Assembly: GCA_950295325.1 (NCBI GenBank)
Contig: OX485803.1
Span: 66,851,554 to 66,915,553, forward strand
Direction: 5' to 3'
DNA: 64,000 nucleotides
From: Polytrichum commune
Taxonomy: Eukaryota; Streptophyta; Polytrichopsida; Polytrichales; Polytrichaceae
Shown: positions 46,047-58,320 of the stretch, in pieces
Position numbering within the stretch: the first letter of the stretch is position 1
Layout of the letters: each line of letters opens with the position of its first letter
Made by a program: the position numbers and the translations under genes
The notes under the pieces: model-generated
The model's input: the letters and a program-made list of their open reading frames with translations, nothing else
The model's database searches: none
What the model was told of the DNA's origin: nothing

Positions 46047-46629
46047 CCCGGGTACGCAACTCCCGTATTATATGGTCCTGATTATAATCACTTATATTAA
46101 TGCATTTTAGTCCAATATTGAGTGATACAATTTGTTTTAATGTAGGAAACCCTTGTAGCCCTTCTAACAAGGAATCCAAAAATGTAATTATATATAGGAA
46201 ATGAATCTATTTTGAAGCATATAATTGCATTAAAAACCTAATTATTTGATTTTTTTAATACAGGTACCATAGGTCAAACTACCCAACTTTTTGAACTTTT
46301 TAATAAAAATTTAACATTGTGAATGAATTATAATTTTAATGGGAGGCAACTATTCGTGGCTTATAATTTTAATGGGAGGCTTAATAAATATGCAACCCAA
46401 CTTTTTTTTCATCTCATTTATTTAATTTGGTCTTCACCCAACTTTTTTTTCATCTCATTTTATTTAATTTGGTCTTTACCCAACTTTTTTTTTCATCTCA
46501 TTTTATTTAATTTGGTTTTCACCGAACTTTTTGATCATTTTAATTTGATATAATTTTTACAAAAGCCATCCTCTAAGCCGTTTTAAGTACGATGCCCCCT
46601 GCGTATAATATGGGAGTTGCGTACCCGGG
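46047..46629. mobile_element. Non-autonomous TIR element, 583 bp, 8-bp duplication
   Basis: Left end cccgggtacgcaactcccgt, right end gggagttgcgtacccggg, inverted with one mismatch over about 26 bases, and an exact 8-bp duplication, gtggaatg, at 46039-46046 and 46630-46637. The 8-bp duplication suggests hAT or another superfamily with the same footprint, but the CCCGGG terminus is unusual. The interior has two direct copies of ttataattttaatgggaggc and a threefold tandem repeat. The exact duplication implies a recent insertion. Confidence 0.85.
46395..46520 (+). repeat. Threefold 41-43 base tandem repeat
   Basis: Three copies of an acccaacttttttttcatct-type unit ending in tttaatttggtcttc, inside the 46047-46629 element. 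Confidence 0.8.
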
Positions 46630-47140
46630 GTGGAATGTCGGTAAGTTAGCACTGGGCAACTTAATTACACATAACAGTGGAGAACTTGTGGCCCTTCTAT
46701 AGGAAATAAAATAAAAATTATCAATAACTTTGTAAAGACGAGTCAAACAATATGTATATGATATTTCCATAATATATATACACACACAAACTATGTTGCT
46801 GGACTGTGCATCAATTCCAATCACTTCCAAGATACATGTTTCTCCCCCAACTTAGGTGAAGCAAGTTAAGTGTGGTCCAATTTGTGAGAGGATCACCAAA
46901 CCAATGAACATGGGGAACCGGCTACTGGTCTTAGTTCAACCGGTTTGTTTTCCCAAATTAGCGCTTCAACATCAAAACTCTAGGAAATGAACTGAACCAT
47001 ATTTTGGAAAATACACCATTCAAAGTCAAAGCACAAAGAAGAACCAGTTGATAATTAAAAAAAGGATAACGACTGAGTTGGCTCAAATTTCTGTCCGTTT
47101 GCTGCACCAAACTCTTAACCATAAATAAAGGAAAAAATAT

Positions 47141-47355
47141 CTTGAATTGTCCTATTAGTGTGGGTTACCATTTGGAATCACGCATTGCTTTAACATTTCA
47201 CCAAGCGTATGATTTTTTACCCAAGTTACATAAATGGCTGGTATGCACATCAAAGAACATGATATAACTTATTACTTAGTAGAAAAGGATGATCTGGAGT
47301 GACATGTTGCTATTTGAAACTCCAGATGGCAACTTACACTAATAGGACAATTCAG
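47141..47355. mobile_element. MITE-like element, 215 bp, upstream of laccase
   Basis: Left end cttgaattgtcctattagtg, right end cactaataggacaattcag, inverted over about 35 bases with a few mismatches. A clear target duplication was not found, so the superfamily is open. It lies about 1.3 kb before the laccase start codon. Confidence 0.65.
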
Positions 47356-47359
47356 TGTC

Positions 47360-48694
47360 GTGACAAGTTTTGTCTTACTGGCTTAAGTCTGTCGATCGGA
47401 TGTCCCAGGTGTTTGACCTGCAGGTGAGTCACAAGTCTACGCGGACACTGCATTAAGTCAATTTGCAATTGTGCGTTGGGAATTCGGCATTCGGCATCTC
47501 AGGGTGAGTGGACATTCGTGCCATACTATTGAGGCAACTACACTACCTCAGGGTCTCCGATTTCAAACAGTCTGCCTGCCAGTCCTGTGCCCCACCAGCT
47601 AGCCCGATGACTTCAGATCAGTCAGATCCCTATCCCCTATCTCTTATAAGCTTCATCAATGTATGGTATCATGTAGATATTACTTCCCATCATTGCGAGT
47701 CTCACAAACTCCCTCTGAGGTTTGCAAGAATCCGTGACCTTGCAGGCTTGAGTGTAACATTTCAGTTGTTTTCGGGTCAGAGTAGACGAGGGCAAGGACG
47801 CTAATATATTTTAAGACCGAGCCTTTGAACCCACAGAACAGCCGATTGCAGGTTGTCTAAAACCGAAGGTGCCTTGACAGTGAAGCCTAGCTCTCAGCTC
47901 TGATGAAGTGGGAGCTCACGGTCGCCCCTGTATTCACCGTTGGAACTTGATCACTAGAGCTTCAGAGTTCGACTGAGAGTCTAGTACACTTGCAAGGGAT
48001 TCGTGTTCGAAAAGGTTGGATTCGCTTGATATTGGATGACATGCGATTTTAGATGATTTGACGCGAACTGGGTGGACAGGCAGCTGGGTTTTCCGCATCA
48101 TTGGAGTCAGATGAAATCTGAACCCTGAATGTAAGTACATGTCTGGAACATTGAGACCCATTTTGTTTTCCAGCAGCTTAGTTTGGTGCGAGTTCGTAAC
48201 TGTGTACTAGAGGCGAATTCTTCACATTCTCTGCAATTTTATGCGGATGAAGATCCATCTTTGAAAGTGCGACTTTTCTTTGAGGGGATCTTGTATTTAG
48301 CAGCTATGTACATACAACAACTTCGTAATACTTGAAGGTATTAATGATGAAGTTGAAATATTCTTTAGTTATTCTTTATGGTTGTGACTGGATTCATCCT
48401 GATCTACCAATTGTATCTGTTGTCTGAAGTGGTATACTAGATCAAATTAGATGGAGTACCCGCATGACCTATCTAGATGAAACTAGATCGCTATAAACTT
48501 TTCAGCTAAATTGAAGTTGACCACTTCTCCGTGCCTGCATTTCTAACATTTGTTTGACATGAATTGTGACCTTGATTTTGTCAGTAGGTGCCAAGCATCC
48601 TCCAATCCCACTCGAAGTTGCTAGTAGGAGTTAGCAGGGAAATCAAACGTCTGAAACACTGAATTGATTTTTCTGGACAAGAAGTGAATTACAA
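47360..48694 (+). other. Upstream region of the laccase gene
   Basis: Balanced base composition compared with the AT-rich surroundings, but no coding frame was recognised. It may hold the promoter and 5' untranslated exon(s). No convincing TATA box stands out in the last 200 bases; a cag|taggtgcc acceptor-like site near 48585 would allow a leader intron. This is inference only. Confidence 0.35.
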
Positions 48695-51600
48695 ATGGCA
48701 AACTTTCAACGACCGCCGTTGCTCATGGGCAGAGCACGGATGGTTCAGAATTGCGTTCTTGGGGTTTTCATTTTGATAGCACTTATCGCGACACAGCCGG
48801 CATCAGCAGGGAGATCGCTCCTTGAATCGAAGGATTCGGCCAAGACACACCACCTCTACTGGACGGTAATTAATGACATTGGGCTTATAATTTCTCCAGG
48901 TCCTAATTGATTGCAGTTCCTGTCTACAGATCCTTTTTCTTTTCTTTTTCTTCTTCTTTTTTGGGTACACATCGAATGCATTTGAATTGCAAAAGGTAAG
49001 CAGACATCTTCGGATCCATTCTCAAGTCGCATGAATAACCTAGTGCACACAGAATGAACTCACTGGCAATCGGATGTCAAAAAAGATCTTTGTCATTTTA
49101 CAAGTCCTTTTTGGGTCGTGCCAAGATGCCAACACGCATGGTGTTCCAACCGTTCAAGCGTTGCAGCGACCCGGAGATGAAAACATTAGATTGGTCGGAC
49201 TTTTTGATGACCTCAGGATCTGTACACAAAGCATTTAAGGCTGTCCTGGACGAAGAGTGCGGAAAGCCGTGGATATCATCGTGAGTGATAGAACAACTGT
49301 CGGATGGGAGGAGCTTCACCCTACGAGTTGACTTGGTCAATAATGTTTCACGTTTCTTATTTACGGTTGTAACTCTCAACAACAGTCATAACAAAACAAA
49401 TTATCTGTAACATAGAATTCACATGCATAAGTGAAGCTGCGTTGACTTGCATCCGTATCCTAGATATTTATCAAAATGTTTCTATCCTCTCTCGATTGGG
49501 TGAAAGGAAACATCATAAATCGTTGACTAATATATTATTTTACCCTACTAAGCTGTTCATCACTTAGACATCTATACAAGATTTAGAGAGTAACTTACCA
49601 TTGTTTGACCATTGTGATTAATGGACTTCCGAGTTGTTGACATTAGGTTTGACATAAGTTAGTAAGAAGTGGTGTTGACATTGACACGCGGAGCCAGAGC
49701 GTGACAGTGTGAACTATCAGAAGTCAAAATTTGATAAGTTAGAATGAGTCTATGTGACATGTAGATCCAGCAAGAAGTCTACATGGCACACAAATGATGG
49801 TATGCTAACGAAGCCATGTGAAATTGCACAATGTGTTACTAAGATGTGTTAATTAGTTAATAATTGGGTTTCTAGATTATTAATGGTGTTTGCTATCACC
49901 TGTGTGCAGGTGAGTATGAAAAACATCACTAGAAACGCTGTCACGGTATCCATTCCTGTAGTGAATGGTAAGTATCCAGGCCCCACGGTGCATATCAACG
50001 AAGGAGATACCGTGATTGCCAAGGTAACTAGCAACATCGAGTACGAAGTTAGTATCCATTGGTAAGCTAACAAAACATTGTTCTCCTCTTGCCAAACATC
50101 ATTTTTAGGTAGAACTATGTCTAGCACCAAATTTGGAGTTAAACTTTGGTGCTTGATGAGTGAGCTTTACTGGCAACGCTAAATATTTGACAAGTTAGTG
50201 TGGCCCACATTCTTCATCATCAACCCACATTTATTGTCTTGTAGTCACTAGGTGACAACTAACGAGGGTGTCTTATGACTCTTGTTGCTACATGACAAGC
50301 AACTGTAAAAACCACTTTAATTAACATGGCACACCAATATTATGCCACACTAAATTATATGTTTAGTGAAGTGATAGTGAGAATTTACAAAGACTTGGAC
50401 CAAGAATGAAGCCTAGTGGTCAATATATATTCCTACCTATTACTATATATTGAAGCTTATATTTGTTGTGAGTGTCTCTGCAGGCATGGAATTAGGCAAT
50501 ATTTGACAAACTGGGCTGATGGAGTGAGCCGCATCACACAATGCTCTTTGCTAAAAGGAGACTCATACACCTACGAATTTACGGCTGTAAACCAAAGCGG
50601 AACCATGTTTTGGCACGCACATGTTAATTGGTTGCGAGCCACGGTTCATGGTGCCCTCATTGTCCACCCCAAAGCCACACCCCCTTACCCTACCCCTGCT
50701 GCGCAAATCCCTCTCCTACTTGGTAATAATTTCTCATATCATTGACCACTAGATTATTGCTAAGCGGTTATACAAAAGTGAATTTCCCTAATTATTACAT
50801 TATCAAATACTTAATACACATTTTTTAATTAGTGAAAATAGCACATTAATTTAGTAGTCAATCTAGTACGTGATTTGGAACTCTTGAAACTCAAATACAT
50901 GCACTAAATTGACCACTTATCATGTATAAATCACCAAGTTCATTAATTCCCGGGACAAATAATTATTTTATCATATTAAAATTGTTAGTACGTGTCTTTA
51001 TTAAGTAGCCTATTGGTTTTCTATGTCATGCAGGAGAATGGTATGCGCATAATCCAGACACAATTGAAGCATTGGGCTTGGCAACAAGGGGCCCTGCATT
51101 TGAAACACCTATTGCTTATGTTATAAATGGACTGACTGGTCCTTTATACAACGGATCCAAAGGTACGAATATCATATCTTTCAGGACCCACTACCAAAAT
51201 CTGAGTCCTAGACAATCGTCCTACAACTGTGAAAGAACAATGCTAGCTCTCATATAGACATGTTTACGCATGTTTTAGTGACTTAAAACAAGTTTCTAAT
51301 AACGCATGATTATTGTCTATGACTTGAAATGACCCTATTAACAAATTCTGTGTTGTCATCTAGTATCAATGGAGTCAAGCTATGACTAGATTGCACTTGG
51401 ACCTTTTAAAAGTTTGCTCTCAATGACACTGACTTTACAGCTTTGTGATAATTTGAGATTGATATCTTTTGATGATGTTATTCATGTATCTAGTATCTAA
51501 ATTTAAAAGATCATTGTTTGCAGCGGGTGTGAAAATCAAAGTGACCCAAGGGAAAGATTACCTGCTTCAGCTTGTGAACACTGCACTCATCAACAATTAC

Positions 51601-53337
51601 TTCTTCACCATAGCAAACCACACAATGACGGTCGTTGCAATGGATGGAGAGTACGTGAAGCCATACAGGACTTCTGTGGTTATGATTTTACCTGGCCAGA
51701 GCATGGATGTGTTTATCAGTTGCACCTCTGCAATAGGTGAGGATGTTGTACCCAATCCCCGGCTTTCGATCTCAATTTCCATAAAACTTGACTTTATATC
51801 CTAGCCTAGCAATAAAATATCTAAAGACCAATTAGGAGAAACTCGTTTCCAATGACCAGATCACATTTATCTTGAAATGTTTGCATACGCTCTCTGAGTC
51901 TAGCCCTATTGAATTAACTGTGCCTGTGCTGTTGTGGTGTTCTCATCTACTAGGCAAATACTATTTCTCCATAAGTGAGTGGCGACCACTTGTTCAAATG
52001 TACCTTCCATTGTTACCTGCACTTGGACTCCTTGAGTATAAGGGGGCAAAATCATCGGCAATTCCTGTTAATGCCACCCAACCTGATAACACTGACACCC
52101 CATTGTCACATGCGTTTCAAGAAAGCCTTCGTGCCTCGTCCAATTATAGTATTCCAACGAAGGTGGACCGGGAGATCTTCTTGGTGGGAGCGGTCACAAA
52201 CATTAAATGTGACGCTCGAGAAGATTGTACCAAGAGCATCTATCCAGGCACCAAATTTGGGACAACCATCAACAACGTCACGTTTGAGCTCCCGACCAAG
52301 AGCTCGATTTTGGAGTCGTACTACTATCACAACGATGTGAACCGAGTGTACACAAATGATTTCCCGTCAGACCCAACATCAGTGGCCAATATTAACTTCA
52401 CAGCAGATAGCCCTGTCAAGCAGTATAACGTGACAACCCACCGGGGACCGAAAGTGATGACGTTGGAGTACAACCAAACGGTTCAAATCGTCCTTCAAGA
52501 TGTCAATGTTTGGGGTTTGGATAACCACCCGTTCCACTTGCATGGACATGTTTTCTATGTGGTGGGGAGAGGGAATGGCAACTACAATGCGACCACCGAT
52601 CCAAAGAATTTCAACTTGGTGGATCCTCAAGTGCTCAACACAGTTAGTCTTCCCAATGGTGGATGGGTTGCAATTCGCTTCGTCGCTAACAATCCCGGTA
52701 AGCACCAAACCCTATCCCTACTTTTGTCAATGTAGACATTCTCACAACTCTTGGGATAATTTGGCCATCTAATTTGGTTGTGCAAATCCCCCTCACAAAG
52801 CTCAACCTTGCACTCATCACAAAATTATGATATTGGTAGTGTTTAACCCTCTCTTGGAGACCACCCTTGACAAGGGGTAGTAAATTCATGGTACATTGTC
52901 TGGTGTTGTGAGATTCCAACTCGCATATGAGTAGAAACAACGTCAAAGACAAAGTGTCTCCAATTCATGCCAACCCATAAGTGGTCAATGTCATTTCTTT
53001 GATAACGTATGAAAATATGTAATTTGTTTACATTCATTGTGATAATTGGGCATGTCATATGATTAAGTTATGAGGAGATGGCCCTAAGTTGTTAGCCGTT
53101 CATCAAGTTTGTGGATTTCAATAAGACTATTCTTAGTATTGCATTGCATTATACAATATTTGATTGAATTGACACCAAATTTGCTTGGACTTGGCAGGAG
53201 CGTGGCTATTCCATTGCCACATTGATAGGCACACATCATGGGGTATGATGACAGTCTTCATCGTGAAGAACGGAAAGACCAGTGGAACAAGATTGCCTCC
53301 CCCTAAACATGGTTTGGTGCAATGCCATGATACTTGA
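48695..53337 (+). CDS. LAC: Laccase (secreted multicopper oxidase), 7 exons, 595 aa
   Basis: Exons: 48695-48865, 49910-50061, 50484-50722, 51034-51162, 51524-51736, 51954-52697, 53198-53337. All six introns are GT-AG, and the exon lengths sum to 1788 nt with phases agreeing at every junction. Residues 1-38 form a signal peptide ending PASA|GRS, so the enzyme should be secreted to the cell wall. The four copper motifs are present: HWHG (107-110, split by intron 2), HAH (152-154), HPFHLH (493-498) and HCHIDRH (555-561). Laccases (p-diphenol:oxygen oxidoreductases) couple phenol oxidation to reduction of O2 to water and in plants polymerise monolignols or flavonoids. The axial type-1 copper position, ten residues after Cys556, is Met566, where vascular-plant laccases usually have Leu. 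Around residues 317-326 a hydrophobic stretch (MYLPLLPALG) replaces the usual FDNTTTT-like segment. Length is normal for the family. Ascorbate oxidase is an alternative, but the exon pattern and HWHGIRQ/RITQC context favour laccase. Confidence 0.92.
49054..49284 (+). other. Coding-like frame within laccase intron 1
   Basis: A 76-codon frame with fairly protein-like composition (RAKMPTRMVFQPFKRCSDPE) lies in the 1044-base first intron. It does not match any laccase segment and breaks no splice signal. It may be a captured fragment or chance. Low support. Confidence 0.2.
50195..50380. repeat. Dispersed repeat in laccase intron 2, copy 1
   Basis: Shares atcaacccacatttattgtc, taattaacatggcacacca and ccacactaaattatatgttt in the same order with 55245-55400. 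Ends with a CACTA-like cactaaat...atttagtg palindrome, so it is probably an old MITE relic lying in the intron. Confidence 0.55.
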
Positions 53338-53590
53338 GGTGCATGAATGATTCTATAGTTTTGTTTTGTGATAGATCGAAGAATAAGTTCTACCATACTC
53401 GCGCCTGGAATTGATTCCTAGTGTGAAATTTTGCCCATGATCAAAGGATCTTCAGAAACCACATGAACAACTCGTACTTCTTACCAGACAAATTAGATGC
53501 CATTGCCATCTCCTCAGGCACAACATTTGCCAAATTGGTATTGAGAATTCATTGATGTACTATATGACAACAAAATCCTTCAAAGCCAAA

Positions 53591-53596
53591 AATAAA
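53591..53596 (+). terminator. Possible laccase poly(A) signal
   Basis: AATAAA 254 bases after the stop codon, in AT-rich sequence followed by GT-rich sequence (ccacttgttggggtatta). Plant poly(A) signals are loose, so this is only a candidate. Confidence 0.35.
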
Positions 53597-53599
53597 TTT

Positions 53600-55240
53600 T
53601 GTCGACTATCCACTTGTTGGGGTATTATAATTTGAAGAACTCTGTATTCTGCAATGCGTATTGTGATCTGATTGTTGCTCTTTGCAAGATGTCATTTGTA
53701 TTGAATGTATCATGCAAATTTAATTACCAACCTAGGCCATTCTTTGGTCAATAAGGGCAAACCAAAGGATAAGTTATCCAATGTACAGAGAAGCAAGTTA
53801 AATGTTCAAGTGAGGATGAAGAATAGAAAATTGGTTTAACGAATATTCTTACACACTAACACACACACCATATTGGGTATCACTTCTGTCAAAAGATGAG
53901 GACATGCTGACTAAGTAGGTACTATTGTTGCACTCCATCTCACATGGCACTTTTGACATTTTCGATGAATTAAATTTGCACTTAAAAAGATTACATGCAT
54001 CAGAACTGTAGATTCTACTAGACAAGGTAGCCCAAAAACATAAGTTTAACTCCCCTCCTGTTTGCACTGCAGTCTCCACTTTTGTTGGAATTCCTGTCCC
54101 CTTTTTCTAAGAGTTCACAAACATTTCAAAGCCACATGCAGTCAGGGCCACTTCACACACGAGACTGAGGACCCGTGACCATTGTACTTCAAGCACTCTC
54201 ATTGGTGGAAAGGCAGAAGCGGTCCAAGTTCACTTCACACTACGCTTGAGGGACCAACAGAGTAAGCGTACATGTGAAGTCTACACGGATTGCTACATGG
54301 GATCAAATGGATCGTGTTAAATGGTCACTTGCACTATTTTTGAAGCCATCTCTTGGAGGTACGCTTAACACCAAAACTGGGAGATCATGGCACTCCTAAA
54401 TCTCACAACTGTTGATTTATTATAAATTTATCATGTGTGAGGATATTCGTAAACGGGTTGTAGAGTTAAACTGGTGCTTGCACAACAAACATCAAAGAGT
54501 GTCAGAGATGGTAGATCATTGATTGAAAACTTTTCCATTTTTTCAAAAAACGGATCTATATACATTAAATACCATAAATGTTGTACTATCCCAGTAGGTG
54601 ACAATTTCATTGTGGATATGTTATGGTTCTAAATTTGCTGTAAGTATGATTGAGGTATGACTTCTTTGTTATGCTCATATAATTCAACATGTCATAGTGT
54701 TCACCCCAAAGTCAAATGTTGCAGGTTTTGATTCCTTTTGTTATAAATTCTTGCAAATTTGAGAAGAATTAATTATGGAAATTAACTTGAACAAGTCTAG
54801 CGGAAGAAGCGTAGAACCATTCACAGAAGCACAAAATTATCAAAGGGGAGTGTTCAAGAAATTTTCTTAATGCATTGCCACAACTGCATGCTTGTAGAGA
54901 ATCGCTGCATGTTTGCTCAAAGCCACGCTATTTGTGAAATTTGCATGCTCGTAGAGTGCCATTGCATGCCTACTCAAAATCACATTGTCCATGGTGGTGC
55001 ATCACGTTGTCCATGGGGACTTGACCCTCCACTTTCCTACATGTGCATGCCATCTTAGTTGACTCTCCAATAATATGTAATTCAATTATTTAAGACTATG
55101 TTAGTAAAGAGCTCTGATATGCCTACATGTGGTTAAAACAAGCTGCGGTTGAAAAAGACCGCGATTAAATATCAAAGGTGACAAAATCAGTATAGAGCTA
55201 ACATAGCTGGTCTATTCACGTTGTTGGCTTTATGTTATGA
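53600..55240. other. Intergenic DNA downstream of laccase
   Basis: No gene recognised. A two-copy 57-base direct repeat sits at about 54884-54995 (ctgcatgcttgtagagaatc and ttgcatgctcgtagagtgcc), giving a short Cys/His-rich frame with an internal 19-residue repeat. It is too small and isolated to call a gene. Confidence 0.4.
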
Positions 55241-55244
55241 CACT

Positions 55245-55400
55245 TAACACGTGATATAGCGTGACCACACTATCCATCTTCAACCCACAATATTTGTCTT
55301 ACAATCATTGGGTGCCAACAATTAAGCACTCTAATTGACATGGCGCAACAATTTTAATGCCATAGTAAATCATATATTTAGTATAGCAATAGATAGGTGT
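55245..55400. repeat. Dispersed repeat, copy 2
   Basis: Diverged copy of the repeat in laccase intron 2, same orientation, ending near a catatatttagtatagc palindrome remnant. Confidence 0.5.
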
Positions 55401-56334
55401 TAAGCCTTTGTGATAAAAGAGAGAAATTTTAAATCTATAAAATGGCATATTTTGCATATTTGTGTTGGATAGGTTTCTTGATTGGAGGATAAGGATTGGA
55501 GCAGATTGTTAGAAACTATCACAAGCACAAATTCAAAGAGACCTTGTAACCATGAACATAAGTTGGAGTATCAAGCTCAAATTATCTTGTAAGCAACACT
55601 AGCCCCTTTTAATTTGTTAGGGCGTGCTTGTTATTATCAATTTACCTAACACCTTGTTCAAGTAGGCCCGAGGCTTGAGTAAGAAAGAAAGCAAATATCT
55701 GCAAACTTGTGCAATCACCAAAAGGGCCACATTCTCTATGATTCTTTTTTCTTTTTTTAATCACAAATGAAACAATATTATTTCATTGCATGAATTCTTA
55801 CTAGGGCGACTTTGTTCATGTTGCCTTCCAAATATCAAAACTAATATGAGAAAATGCTCTACATATTCACTAATGCGTTTTGACTACGTTACTATCAACT
55901 TATTGAACATAATAATGTCACAAATATGACAGTTTTTCTTAGTGGAAGCTTAGAATGTCACAAGGTTGACAAATGAATAGACATTAAATCCACTGGATTT
56001 CAGTGTTGATTCCGGAAGAAGCAACCTGGAAATGCAACTATTCTAGTAACTGCGATGATCTTTTGACAATCTTTACACTACAAGGAAAGGGGGTCCATTT
56101 GCACATCACAAGGACAGTAAAATCAACACTTTTCGGCAACCAAGACACATGTCATGAAGGTTGCAGCCATTGTGGACACCGTGTGATCCTGGAACAGTGA
56201 TATTATCTAACACATATAAATTTTTATACATATATATATATATATAATAATAATTTAATATATATATAGATAGTTCAGAGGTATTTAATTTAATTTTATA
56301 TATATCATATATGGATGGTTGGTTGGTCCGCACC

Positions 56335-56482
56335 TTCTAACCCCTCCCAAGTAACCCTCAACCTATACCTCACCTACAAGAATAGACTACCTACCACTCA
56401 CCTAGGTGGCAAGGCCAAGGGGTTCAAACCTTGCACCTAGTGACACCCACACATGTGCCTTAACTACTAAGTCATCACATCA
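56335..56482 (-). mobile_element. SINE-like sequence, minus strand
   Basis: On the minus strand an A-box-like gacttagtagttaaggcac is followed about 30 bases later by ggtttgaacccc, a near-consensus polymerase III B box, with caagg and cctag words between. This is the layout of a tRNA-derived SINE. A TA-rich stretch lies at its 3' side (56230-56310). Full ends were not defined. Confidence 0.45.
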
Positions 56483-56539
56483 CACATGATATATATGGAG
56501 TGCTTCAAACCTTTCTAGACTAAGGCCACTATTTTCTCT

Positions 56540-57010
56540 CTACTACCTATTATTTATTGTATATAATTTACTGCCTTCCTTTGACTATTTATTGTCTAAT
56601 TTTATTGTATGATATTTACTGTTTGATATTTACCGTGTAATATTTATTTTCAAATATTTATTTTTTGATATTTAATATTTACTTTTTATTTTTTATTTCC
56701 CACTATTTGTTGTTTTCTTCCCATTATTTACTATAAACTGTCTGTTATTTACTTTTTACTCTCTATAATTTACAGTTTATAAATTATTATTTATTATTTA
56801 CGGTCTGCTATTATTATTTACATTTATAGTATATCATATACTAATTACCGTCTATTATTATTATTTAATACCATTAGTTATTTATAATATTTAATGTTTA
56901 AATTTTACTTTTTTACTATTTATGGTCTGTTATTATTAATTTAATGTTTATAATTTTTTCTATTTATTATGAAATATATAGAATTTATTATTTACGATCT
57001 TATTACAATG
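56540..57010. repeat. Degenerate AT-rich minisatellite
   Basis: Nearly 500 bases are made from variants of a 9-14 base word around tatttactgtctg and gatatttacc, with no reading frame. It looks like an expanded and decayed simple tandem repeat. Confidence 0.6.
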
Positions 57011-57589
57011 CTTTAATGTTGGATAAATGAAAGATACACTTGTAAGCGGTAATTGCCTCTCTCCTACCTTAATAATTAATGAAGAAGGCGACTCACATCT
57101 AGGTCTAGATCTACCTAGAAGATCTATAAAACTAAATAAAGATAGAACATTCCTTCACAGACCTTTTGCATGACATGAAAGTGACATAACTCCCACACAT
57201 GCAAGAAATATGTCAAAATTCAAGCGCGGAGCTCAAAACTCCAACATGAAAAAATTTCATGTCATGGGCCACATGTCAAAGATGACCACTTTCCTTGTAG
57301 TGTTATACATCCCAATGTTCTTGTACTTCCCTGCTCTTCTCAATGTATGAAAAAACTGCATTCTATCATATAACCCCATCACTGTACTTATCAATGTCAG
57401 CTAGTCTACTCAATCATGTACAATCATATTTCTATTACTCAAGATACAATTCAAACACTTTATCATTCACAAAATATGCCCCTCATTTAACAACTTCTGA
57501 TCTAACATTTCATGGCCCACTCAACCGGGGAGTGCTATCATGTGAGCGGTGAGCAGTGAGCAATGAGTGGTAAGGAGGGAAAGAATGTT

Positions 57590-58320
57590 TGTGAACCCCT
57601 GGAATGGTCCACCACTCCACGGGGTCACTTGTAGTTAGGATTTAGCATTAAAAGTGTCGCGACCCTTGCTAGTTTTCCTTAAGTTAGCTTGACCGCCTCC
57701 CAACTTTAGCAAGTGCCACGAGCACTTACCTGCACATCCCACGCACATGCATGGTTAGCTCCCAATACTGCGGAACTTCAAGCTCATGGCTTGGTCACCA
57801 AACCCTCCTGCACATGCATTCAAGACTCTACCCTTAGTAAGTAGCCAATGGCTAAGGTGGACTTCCATCCATGGAAGTCCACTCTTGAGTTGATCATTGT
57901 GTTGCTAAAACAACACTACAACTACTTGGAGCAAATTGCCAAGTATGCTCCGGGGGGATCGGTTGGCTAAGCCGCCTCACCCATATAAGCCTCTAGGACA
58001 TCGGACAGGGCCCCTAACCCACCGTCAAGTATCTTTTTGTCTCTCTACAAGGATTGGGGCCAAGTAGACATTTTCCCTTAGCCGTTGGGGTTAGAACCCC
58101 CTAGCAGCTTCAGACCATCATAACTTCTACATATGATGTCTGATGCTATCAAAAGACCACTTTATTGTCATCTACTCTTTGCGTAAATGCCGATGGACCC
58201 CTCATTTGTCCCATTTAGGCAAGTATTGAAGAAGTTATGGTTGTTCAAACCTAGGCAGTCCGGGCGCCACTCCCAAGTCACAGCTGCCCCAGGGTGATGT
58301 CCCAAAACAACGCCCCACTC
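57590..58320 (+). mobile_element. LTR-type fragments (H-family start plus another LTR)
   Basis: 57590-57654 matches the first 65 bases of element H (tgtgaacccctggaatggtc...). At 57655 a second sequence starting tgtcgcgacccttgctag takes over. Its text (acttctacatatgatgtctg, gtcatctactctttgcg) has the feel of a plant LTR, but its right end and target duplication were not found. Interpreted as one LTR inserted into another, both incomplete and old. Confidence 0.4.

Noticed and set aside
49098-49382. Minus-strand frame in laccase intron 1
   Set aside because: It overlaps a plus-strand frame of similar quality and has no recognisable content.
52106-52708. Minus-strand frames over laccase exon 6
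   Set aside because: They are shadows of the laccase coding sequence on the opposite strand.
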